64,000 nucleotides of DNA. It comes from Ornithobacterium rhinotracheale. GTDB taxonomy: Bacteria > Bacteroidota > Bacteroidia > Flavobacteriales > Weeksellaceae. The notes below the pieces were generated by a model. The model saw nothing but the letters and a program-made list of their open reading frames with translations, searched no databases and had not been told where the DNA came from. The position numbers were made by a program, and so were the translations under genes. The stretch is taken from the NCBI RefSeq assembly GCF_022832975.1, contig NZ_CP094846.1, positions 1,213,501-1,277,500 of the forward strand, read 5' to 3'. This document shows, one piece after another, positions 16,707 through 23,655 of the stretch. The stretch's first letter is position 1. Each line of letters opens with the position of its first letter.

Positions 16707-18068
16707 TTAAATTGTCATCGAAAAAATTCGGGTTTCGGGCTTATTTCGAAGCATTCTCAAATCAAATGCCATACAAATGTTGCGAATAAAGATTCGCCCC
16801 GCTTCGGTAACGATTAGTTCATCATCGGTAAATTCAATCAATTCATCGCGTTCCATTTCTGCCAATCGTGTTTTAATGTCGTCTAAATTTTCAATTGGGA
16901 GTTCTTTAAAATTGGTTTTTAAATTACACATTAAATTTAGAATATGGCGACGCATGGTTAAATCTTCTTGGCTAAGGATATGCCCCTTGGTTACGGGAAT
17001 AATTCCGTTTTCTACCAATTCGGTGTATTCTTTCAGGGATTTATTATTTTGGGCAAAACTATACCAGCTATCTGAAATAGAGGACATTCCCAGTCCAATC
17101 ATTACCTGTGTTTTAGACGAACTGTAGCCCATGAAATTGCGATGTAGCGTTCCGTTTTTGGAAGCTAAATAAAGCTTGTCGGTCTTTAATGAAAAATGAT
17201 CCATTCCGATTTCCTCGTAGCCCATTTGTTCAAAAATTTCTTTTCCCACTTCGTACAATTCTCGTTTTTCGGCAGGAGAGGGCAAATCTTTTTCATCAAA
17301 ACCACGCTGTCCCACGCCTTTGATCCACGGCACATGTGCATAGCTATAAAACGCAATTCTGTCTGGATTGAGCTCCTTGGTTTTAGCAATGGTATATTTC
17401 ATTTTGTCTAAGGTGTGGAACGGCAATCCAAATACCAAATCGTGGCTAATGCTCTCATAACCAATTTCTCTGGCTTGATCGGTAACTCGTTTTACATTTT
17501 CAAACGGCTGAATGCGGTGAATGGCTTCTTGCACTTTTAAATCATAATCTTGCACACCAAAACTGATACGGCGAAACCCTAAATCATACAACATTTTCAT
17601 ATGCTCATAAGTTGTATTGTTGGGGTGCCCTTCGATGCTAAATTCAGGATTTTCGGCAATTTCCGCTTTGCTGAAAATACTTTCTAATAAGAATTTTAAA
17701 TTTTCAGGCGAAAAGAAAGTTGGGGTGCCTCCTCCTAAATGCAATTCCTTGATGATTGGTTTTTCGTCTAAAAGGTTTAAGTATAAATCCCATTCTTTTA
17801 AAACCGTTTGGATATAAGGCATTTCCACCTCTTGGTGGCGTTTGGTAATATGCTTGTGGCAAGCACAAAAAGTGCACAGACTTTCGCAAAATGGCAAGTG
17901 CAAATACAGCGAAATTCCCTCTTTTTGATTAGATTCTTTAAATGATTTTTTAAGTGTTTCTTCCCAGCCCGATACCGAAAAATGCTCGTTGTCCCAGTAG
18001 GGAACAGTGGGGTAGCTGGTGTATCGTGGACCAGGAATATTATATTTTTGAATTAATTCTTTGTTCAT
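16707..18068 (-). CDS. hemN: Oxygen-independent coproporphyrinogen III oxidase
   Basis: 453 residues. Radical-SAM cluster cysteines 61, 65 and 68, with the extra Cys70, appear in FCESLCTFCACHKH. The N-terminal YNIPGPRYTSYPTVPYW is specific to true HemN rather than the HemW group. It decarboxylates coproporphyrinogen III to protoporphyrinogen IX anaerobically. GGGTPTFFSP and IEGHPNNTT are present. It starts one base after the kdsA stop, so the two are cotranscribed. Its product is the substrate of HemJ encoded at 9422-9961. Confidence 0.95.
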   Translation of the reverse strand: MNKELIQKYNIPGPRYTSYPTVPYWDNEHFSVSGWEETLKKSFKESNQKEGISLYLHLPFCESLCTFCACHKHITKRHQEVEMPYIQTVLKEWDLYLNLLDEKPIIKELHLGGGTPTFFSPENLKFLLESIFSKAEIAENPEFSIEGHPNNTTYEHMKMLYDLGFRRISFGVQDYDLKVQEAIHRIQPFENVKRVTDQAREIGYESISHDLVFGLPFHTLDKMKYTIAKTKELNPDRIAFYSYAHVPWIKGVGQRGFDEKDLPSPAEKRELYEVGKEIFEQMGYEEIGMDHFSLKTDKLYLASKNGTLHRNFMGYSSSKTQVMIGLGMSSISDSWYSFAQNNKSLKEYTELVENGIIPVTKGHILSQEDLTMRRHILNLMCNLKTNFKELPIENLDDIKTRLAEMERDELIEFTDDELIVTEAGRIFIRNICMAFDLRMLRNKPETRIFSMTI

Positions 18069-18069
18069 T

Positions 18070-18882
18070 TTATGAGTTTATAGCCTCTCTGATTTTAATT
18101 AATTTTTCAAGCAAATCGCGCATTTGATTAATTGGTAGCATATTAGCACCATCACTTTTGGCTTGGCTTGGATTCGGGTGTGTCTCGATAAAAATTCCGT
18201 CTACGCCTGTGGCGATTCCAGCTTTAGCTATGGTTTCTATAAGTGCTGGTTTTCCGCCCGTTACGCCGCTTGATTGATTCGGTTGTTGAAGTGAATGTGT
18301 GATGTCCAAAATCACAGGAGCATATTGCTGCATTACAGGAATTCCCCTGAAATCTACTACCAAATCTTGGTAGCCAAAAGTAGTACCTCGTTCAATGATG
18401 GCGACATTTTGGTTTCCGCTGTCGGTTACTTTTTGCACGGGAAATTGCATACTTTCTGGCGAAAGAAATTGTCCTTTTTTCAAAGTTACCGCTTTTCCCG
18501 TTTTGGCAGCCGCTACGACTAAATCAGTTTGGCGCACCAAAAATGCGGGGATTTGCAATACATCTACATATTTGGCAGCAAGTGCGGCATCGCTACTTTC
18601 GTGAATGTCTGTTGTAGTAGGCACATTAAAAGTTTCGCCTATCTTCTGAATGATTTTTAAGGCTTTTTCGTCGCCAATTCCCGTAAAGCTATCGATACGC
18701 GAACGGTTAGCTTTTCGGAACGAACCTTTAAACACGAAAGGGATTTTTAAATCATTAGTGATTTTTACTAATTCTTCTGCAATGGCAAAAGGTGTTTCCT
18801 CGTTTTCTATGGCGCAAGGTCCTGCTATTAAAAAGAAATTACCAGAATCGGTAAATTGTATTTTGGGCAAATTTTGTATCAC
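18070..18882 (-). CDS. kdsA: 3-deoxy-8-phosphooctulonate synthase (Kdo-8-P synthase)
   Basis: 270 residues. It condenses phosphoenolpyruvate with arabinose-5-phosphate to Kdo-8-phosphate for lipopolysaccharide core synthesis. Family motifs include FLIAGPCAIE, FKGSFRKANRSR, DIHES and DITHSLQQPN. Translation starts at a GTG (18882), which gives an N-terminus (MIQNLPKIQFTDSGNFFLIA) matching relatives; there is no nearby ATG. It heads a two-gene operon with hemN. Confidence 0.95.
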   Translation of the reverse strand: MIQNLPKIQFTDSGNFFLIAGPCAIENEETPFAIAEELVKITNDLKIPFVFKGSFRKANRSRIDSFTGIGDEKALKIIQKIGETFNVPTTTDIHESSDAALAAKYVDVLQIPAFLVRQTDLVVAAAKTGKAVTLKKGQFLSPESMQFPVQKVTDSGNQNVAIIERGTTFGYQDLVVDFRGIPVMQQYAPVILDITHSLQQPNQSSGVTGGKPALIETIAKAGIATGVDGIFIETHPNPSQAKSDGANMLPINQMRDLLEKLIKIREAINS

Positions 18883-18909
18883 TTGGGTTTAAATTACAAG
18901 ATTAAACCG

Positions 18910-18917
18910 CAAATTTA
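18910..18917 (-). promoter_or_regulatory. Promoter -7 element of kdsA-hemN
   Basis: Minus-strand TAAATTTG, 27 bases before the GTG start of kdsA. No clear TTG upstream element. Confidence 0.5.
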
Positions 18918-18947
18918 CTAAATATTTGACAGATTGTAAAGTGAATT

Positions 18948-19772
18948 TTATTCAGCGCAAATACAATCAAAACTAATGGCTGGAATTGTGGGCAAAGGAG
19001 ACGATCCCGAGTCCAAAAGAGGCTCTATATTATCCCAACTTGTGTGAGTTTTTTTACGAATATAGGCAAGTGCTTTGCCAGATTTAGGTAAGGTGTTTAG
19101 GAAAATTCGCCCTACTTGATTGTTCTCCTCGCCAATATTGCTGAAAAGTGATAACTTCGTGAAAATACCGCTTTCTGGAAAAAGTAAATTTTCTTTTGCA
19201 AGATTTATTTTATAGTTTTTGTGGCGTTTTTCTATCGGAACTAAAACTTGTTGAGAAGTTTCTATCTTTTCGTAAGGCTTATTATTTTTATTTTCAAAAA
19301 AAGAAATTTCCAAAAATTGATTCTTGGAGATAGAATCCGTAGATTTTACGCTAAAATTTAGGGAAAGGATTTTACATTTTTGCTTTTTTGGATTTTCCAT
19401 AAGAATTGTGAAATCCATTTGATTGTTTAAGGGAACGGAACCTTTTCCTTTTTTATTACCAAATTCATTTTTGTTTTTAAAATTTAGATTTAAACTTTTA
19501 ATTTGAATACTTTTAGGCTGTAAAAAGATTTTATCATTGAACTCGTTAGCCGTAATATTTTTTTCTTGATAATTCTCCTTATATAGTTTAAAGTCTTTTG
19601 GTTGATTTTTTTCAAAAACAAACTTTCCTAAAGAATCAGATAAATATTTATGGGTCTTAGTTTCTATAGTAACATATGGAATTGGTATTTGCGTGAAATC
19701 ATCGAAAATTTGAATTTTCTGTGCAAATAAATTCAAAGAAATAAGGAGAGTAAAGTATTTGATAAAACGCAT
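18948..19772 (-). CDS. Secreted carboxypeptidase-regulatory-like protein, unknown function
   Basis: 274 residues. A short signal peptide (MRFIKYFTLLISLNLFAQ) is followed by a beta-sandwich resembling the CarboxypepD_reg/CNA-B module (IFDDFTQIPIPYVTIETKT, then DSLGKFVF). The remainder is strongly basic and asparagine-rich, with no family recognised. The arrangement (leader ending FAQ, then a regulatory-like domain) is common in cell-surface proteins of this phylum. It stands alone between kdsA and the terminator of the amidohydrolase gene. Confidence 0.65.
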   Translation of the reverse strand: MRFIKYFTLLISLNLFAQKIQIFDDFTQIPIPYVTIETKTHKYLSDSLGKFVFEKNQPKDFKLYKENYQEKNITANEFNDKIFLQPKSIQIKSLNLNFKNKNEFGNKKGKGSVPLNNQMDFTILMENPKKQKCKILSLNFSVKSTDSISKNQFLEISFFENKNNKPYEKIETSQQVLVPIEKRHKNYKINLAKENLLFPESGIFTKLSLFSNIGEENNQVGRIFLNTLPKSGKALAYIRKKTHTSWDNIEPLLDSGSSPLPTIPAISFDCICAE

Positions 19773-19792
19773 TTTATTTGGTTCTTTTAAAT

Positions 19793-19825
19793 AAAAAATA
19801 TCCCTTAGAAAAAGGGATATTTTTT
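19793..19825 (-). terminator. Intrinsic terminator of the amidohydrolase gene
   Basis: AAAAATATCCCTT and AAGGGATATTTTT form a perfect stem with a loop of about five bases; A- and T-runs flank it, so it can work on both strands. Confidence 0.88.
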
Positions 19826-19844
19826 AGATTTTTACTTAAAAAAA

Positions 19845-20825
19845 TTACTTCTCGATACCTAAACATTTTAGACCATTGATGGTTGCGATGTCCGAAAGTT
19901 TTTCTACATCATAGTAGTGGCAGGATTCAAGCATTACGCGAAGTTCTGTCCACAAGTTTCCATCAGAGAATGGCTTATAGATATCGTTGATGTTATCTGT
20001 CCCGAAGGCAACATTAATTCCGTGCGGAATCATCTCATCTACTGGCGTTACGGAGTTGTGGCTTGGTGCCAAACGCTCTGTACGGTTGTGGTCGATCCAC
20101 GCAGTAGGGCATGAGATAACATGCATTTGTGCTTCGTTGATTAAATCATATAATTCGTAACGGTATTTTTTAGGATGTGCAGCTACTGAGATTGAGTGCA
20201 CTGCGGTTACTTTACCTTGTAATCCGTGTTCGATAGTTTTTCTAGCTAAAAGCTCGGTTTCAGTTTCCTCGTCTGTGTTGAACTGATCCACATGCACATG
20301 TACTAATTTGTTTTTAGCTTTGGCAGTTTCCATAAGGATGTCAAGGTGTTCTTCCTCTCTACCAAAATCTTTGGCAGGAAGCCCTCCGATGATGTCTACG
20401 AAGTCAGACGAAAGGTCGAACCATTCTCTTGCTTTTGGATCAATTACTCCTTTCAACACTTGGTTTGCCCAGCGAATCTCGATATCTTTTCCATATTTAT
20501 CCATGATTCTCTGCGCTGCCTTGATGCTTCGGTCTTGCATCACCTCGTCCACATCAATGAAGGAACCCACGGCCTGCGCCCCTTGCTCTAAGAAGTATTC
20601 AATAGCGCGCGCCATTCTGTCATAAATGATGTCTACGGTAGAATTTTTTTTCATCTCATCTACCAAGTGCCATTTTTCTTTTAAATAAGAATTAGTAAAC
20701 GAGAAAGTGTCTTTTTGCAGGGAGTAAGCCCTGTCGAGGTGTGCGTGGCAGTTTACCCAGCCACCTTTTTCTTTGATTTTTTCAATAACTGCATCTTTCG
20801 GGTCGAAGTGTTGTAGTGTACTCAT
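19845..20825 (-). CDS. Amidohydrolase superfamily protein (cytosine deaminase-like)
   Basis: 326 residues from the ATG at 20825; an earlier in-frame start (20882) lies upstream of the probable promoter. It has the amidohydrolase metal layout: HAHLDRAYS (first HxH), HVHVDQFNTDEE (middle His), HSISVAAH and FGTDNINDIY (metal Asp). The HxHxDR and HVHxDQ patterns resemble cytosine deaminase and triazine hydrolases (AtzB/AtzC) more than dihydroorotase or urease. The natural substrate is probably a cyclic amidine or amine, but this is not certain. It is monocistronic. A 42-bp tandem repeat lies immediately upstream of its promoter. Confidence 0.8.
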   Translation of the reverse strand: MSTLQHFDPKDAVIEKIKEKGGWVNCHAHLDRAYSLQKDTFSFTNSYLKEKWHLVDEMKKNSTVDIIYDRMARAIEYFLEQGAQAVGSFIDVDEVMQDRSIKAAQRIMDKYGKDIEIRWANQVLKGVIDPKAREWFDLSSDFVDIIGGLPAKDFGREEEHLDILMETAKAKNKLVHVHVDQFNTDEETETELLARKTIEHGLQGKVTAVHSISVAAHPKKYRYELYDLINEAQMHVISCPTAWIDHNRTERLAPSHNSVTPVDEMIPHGINVAFGTDNINDIYKPFSDGNLWTELRVMLESCHYYDVEKLSDIATINGLKCLGIEK

Positions 20826-20851
20826 TGAGATGATTTTTGTTATAAATTTTT

Positions 20852-20859
20852 CAAATGTA
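20852..20859 (-). promoter_or_regulatory. Promoter -7 element of the amidohydrolase gene
   Basis: Minus-strand TACATTTG, 26 bases before the ATG at 20825. A TTG at 20877-20879 (minus strand) is 17 bases upstream. Confidence 0.55.
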
Positions 20860-20938
20860 TGTTTTTTTGAACCAATCAACAAAAAAAGTTTTTAATACTA
20901 TGTTTATAACTCTAATTTTTTATCATTAAACCAGTGTG

Positions 20939-21125
20939 GTATGCTCATTTTCCTGTGAGGTTTGTGTTTCTGCCTTGTAGGTATGCTTATTTTCCTGTGA
21001 GGTTTGTGTTTCTACCTTGTAGGTATGCTCATTTCCCTGTGTGGATTGCGTATCTGCCTTGTAGGTATACTCATTTTCCCGTGTGGTTTGTGTTTCTACC
21101 TTGTAGGTATGCTTATTTTCCTATG
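20939..21125. repeat. 42-bp tandem repeat, four full copies plus a partial one
   Basis: Copies run 20939-20980, 20981-21022, 21023-21064, 21065-21106 and part of a fifth to 21125. Each unit begins GTATGC (once GTATAC) and ends CCTTGTAG. Copies differ at a few positions each. Because 42 is a multiple of three, the array is open in two useful frames: on the plus strand it gives a hydrophobic 14-residue unit (YAHFPVRFVFLPCR), and on the minus strand a hydrophilic one (HTYKVETQTSQENK). Neither frame has a convincing start. It fills the 328-base gap between the DUF5686 gene and the amidohydrolase gene; nothing else is visible there except the amidohydrolase promoter. Confidence 0.9.
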
Positions 21126-21153
21126 TTTTTTGGCTAAAAGTTTTTTCGTTTTT

Positions 21154-23388
21154 TTAGAATTTAATTTTGGCAAAAGGTAAATCTATGATGGATTTAATGC
21201 TTAAATCCTGTTTGATTTTGCCCACATTGTAAGCCCCAAAACGATAATACACCCCGATTCCCACACTGCCGAGCAGTAGTTTTCTAAATTCTAAACCTGC
21301 TTCGCTAAACCATTTATTAGGGGCAATTTTGCCATCGGCATACAATAGGTCGTTTGATTGGGTTTTCCCGTACATAGTCTTTACAATCAGATAGGTAGGG
21401 GCAGATTTCTTTTTGCCATTTAGGTTAAATAATTTTTGGCGACCTAGTAGCGAAATGAATTGTGTGCTGTAAAATGTATCGGCAGGCATGGTCTCGAAAG
21501 TATCGGTTCCGCCTAGGTTAAGTACATCAAAAACAGATTCGTTAAGGTTATTGGAGCCATGATTGAAGCTGTACCAGAGTGGTGTTTTGCCCAAAGTGGC
21601 TCCTGCGTTGATTTTGATATAAGTTTCTCTCGGGAACAGGTTGAATTGGTATTCTACGGCACCCTCCACACGAGTGAAGTCGAAATCTCCGTTGGCTACT
21701 TTGTTGGATTTTAATACATTTAAATAAATGTTTGGCGAGCCATCCTTTAGCGTAAAGGTTCCGTAGGGCACTTTTATATATTGGCTAAATGGCGACCATT
21801 TTAGATTAAAGCTTAACAAATTATTGTTGAATTTTTGATTTCCTAAATTAGGATTAAATAGATTTTTTTCCTCGGCGTGGTGTGTGCCTATTCGCAGGGT
21901 GAGATTATCAAAGAAATCTTGCTGATATGCTAGGGAGAATTTCTTTTGATTAAAGAAATCATGCTTATTCCCGTTGATTGCCGTTACTCTAAAAACATTG
22001 AACCCCGTTCTGAGTGGCGAGAAGAATCGTCCCGCGGCGTTCAAATCGTCCATATAGTCGAAGGAAAAGAATCCGTTGTTTTTAGGCACTGCCAAATATT
22101 TGGTACCTACGCCGTATTTAATCTTTTTGTCTTTAAAACCATAATTTACATGCCCATTAAAGCTCACTCGCCTGTTGAAATACTCGTTGGTTTGTAGCCC
22201 CAGCCCTAAACGGATTCCCTCGTATTCATTGTTCCCAAAAAACTCGGGTAAAATTAAATCAACTTTTCCAAGATTAAAGTTTAGCCCATTAATTAAGAAT
22301 CTTGCTTTTTTTAGATAAAAATCTAAATTTTCTTCTTTTCCTTCTTTATCAATTTTGATGTAAGTGTTTTTTTCAATCGGCGTCAAATCTTGCGGACGAT
22401 AGCTAGTAATTCTTTGTTCAAAATCTTTGCGCGCGTCGGCATCAATTTCGTAGGAATAGCCTTTGAAATCTTTAGCCATAAAATGATTGTCGAATTTAAA
22501 ATCGCTAAACACTTTTTCCATTATCGTAGAAGATGACGAAACTTTGGTTTCTACGCCATTAACTTCTTTGGTCTTGATAGAGAGTAGTTTATAGTATTGC
22601 GTTGTCGGTAGCCAAACATTGTTCATAAATTTATAGTTACTCACCATTTCATAACTTTTGGTCGTGCCTTTGTCCAAAATCTGAAAACCTCCAGAATTAA
22701 AAATATAATCGTGGCTATTCACATATTCTGCTTCAAATTTAGCCACCCCTTTGGTGTCTACATCTACCCAAATCGTTCCGTAGAGTGGAGTTTCTACTTC
22801 TTTGATGCTTTTAAAATTAACTTGGATTGTTTTTCTGTCATTCAGCTGAATGGTGTCCTTGATTCGGTAGCTGTAAAAATTAATTCCGTGAGCAGAAATC
22901 GGATTTATGAAGGTTTTAAAATAAAAGAAATTAAAGGTTTTTTCGTCCAATTCGTAAGGCAGAGGGGTGATGGCAATCAGCTCTGGCAAATCCGATTGAA
23001 GCCCCGAAATTCGATACGCATCGGTAATGATTTTATTGCCATAGCGCTCGTCGTGAATGTAGCGATTGGCTTTCTCGGCTAAAAACTCTAAACTCTTTTT
23101 GGAATCCAAAAAATCCGATTTGGTGTCTTTATCCATTTTATTCAAAGTAATGAGTGGAGCAAACTCATTATAAATTTTAGTATAAGAATTAAAACTAAAA
23201 TTAGGTAAACGCTCGGGGCTGTTTTGTTTTCTATTCTCGATAACTTCTTTAATCACTTTGGTCGCAACATTATTATCTTCTGCATTAATTTTAAGTTGCT
23301 TTAGAAAAATATTTTGGTCAGTAATTTCTTGCGCATTAAGCGTAAAAGAAACCAAAAAAAAGGCGATGATAATGAGCGTTTTTTTCAT
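21154..23388 (-). CDS. Outer-membrane beta-barrel protein, DUF5686-like
   Basis: 744 residues with a signal peptide (MKKTLIIIAFFLVSFTLNAQ). The N-terminal third (SFNSYTKIYNEFAPL onward) and the central ISAHGINFYSYRIKDT resemble DUF5686 proteins. The C-terminal half alternates like a transmembrane barrel and ends in Phe (LPFAKIKF), as outer-membrane proteins do. Family members usually begin with a CarboxypepD_reg module of about 90 residues, and that module appears to be absent here. The function of the family is unknown. It is monocistronic on the minus strand. Confidence 0.72.
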   Translation of the reverse strand: MKKTLIIIAFFLVSFTLNAQEITDQNIFLKQLKINAEDNNVATKVIKEVIENRKQNSPERLPNFSFNSYTKIYNEFAPLITLNKMDKDTKSDFLDSKKSLEFLAEKANRYIHDERYGNKIITDAYRISGLQSDLPELIAITPLPYELDEKTFNFFYFKTFINPISAHGINFYSYRIKDTIQLNDRKTIQVNFKSIKEVETPLYGTIWVDVDTKGVAKFEAEYVNSHDYIFNSGGFQILDKGTTKSYEMVSNYKFMNNVWLPTTQYYKLLSIKTKEVNGVETKVSSSSTIMEKVFSDFKFDNHFMAKDFKGYSYEIDADARKDFEQRITSYRPQDLTPIEKNTYIKIDKEGKEENLDFYLKKARFLINGLNFNLGKVDLILPEFFGNNEYEGIRLGLGLQTNEYFNRRVSFNGHVNYGFKDKKIKYGVGTKYLAVPKNNGFFSFDYMDDLNAAGRFFSPLRTGFNVFRVTAINGNKHDFFNQKKFSLAYQQDFFDNLTLRIGTHHAEEKNLFNPNLGNQKFNNNLLSFNLKWSPFSQYIKVPYGTFTLKDGSPNIYLNVLKSNKVANGDFDFTRVEGAVEYQFNLFPRETYIKINAGATLGKTPLWYSFNHGSNNLNESVFDVLNLGGTDTFETMPADTFYSTQFISLLGRQKLFNLNGKKKSAPTYLIVKTMYGKTQSNDLLYADGKIAPNKWFSEAGLEFRKLLLGSVGIGVYYRFGAYNVGKIKQDLSIKSIIDLPFAKIKF

Positions 23389-23417
23389 AAATCATTGTTT
23401 AGAAATCAATTATTTTT

Positions 23418-23425
23418 CAAAAATA
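23418..23425 (-). promoter_or_regulatory. Promoter -7 element of the DUF5686 gene
   Basis: Minus-strand TATTTTTG, 29 bases upstream of the ATG at 23388. No TTG at the expected distance. Confidence 0.45.
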
Positions 23426-23655
23426 AAGAATTTACTTGTGAAATTTTAAATTTATATCTAAAAAAAATAATAAAATATTTCAAATTTTATCAACTCAAAA
23501 CTATGTGAATTTAAAAATAAATATTAATTTTATGCTTTAATTTGATAAATGATTGAAATATTGTTTGCTGTAAAATTAAAAAATAGAGAAAAAAAACATC
23601 AAAAATGTAATTTTTACACATTGCTTAAAATTAGTAAAAAATAAAATTTAATAAT

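Noticed and set aside
20939-21125. Repeat array as a CRISPR
   Set aside because: The units are directly joined with no unique spacers, and no cas genes are present.
20934-21137. Open frame of 67 codons through the 42-bp repeat as a protein
   Set aside because: It begins with a GTG, has no promoter, and exists because the repeat length is a multiple of three; the opposite strand is open too.
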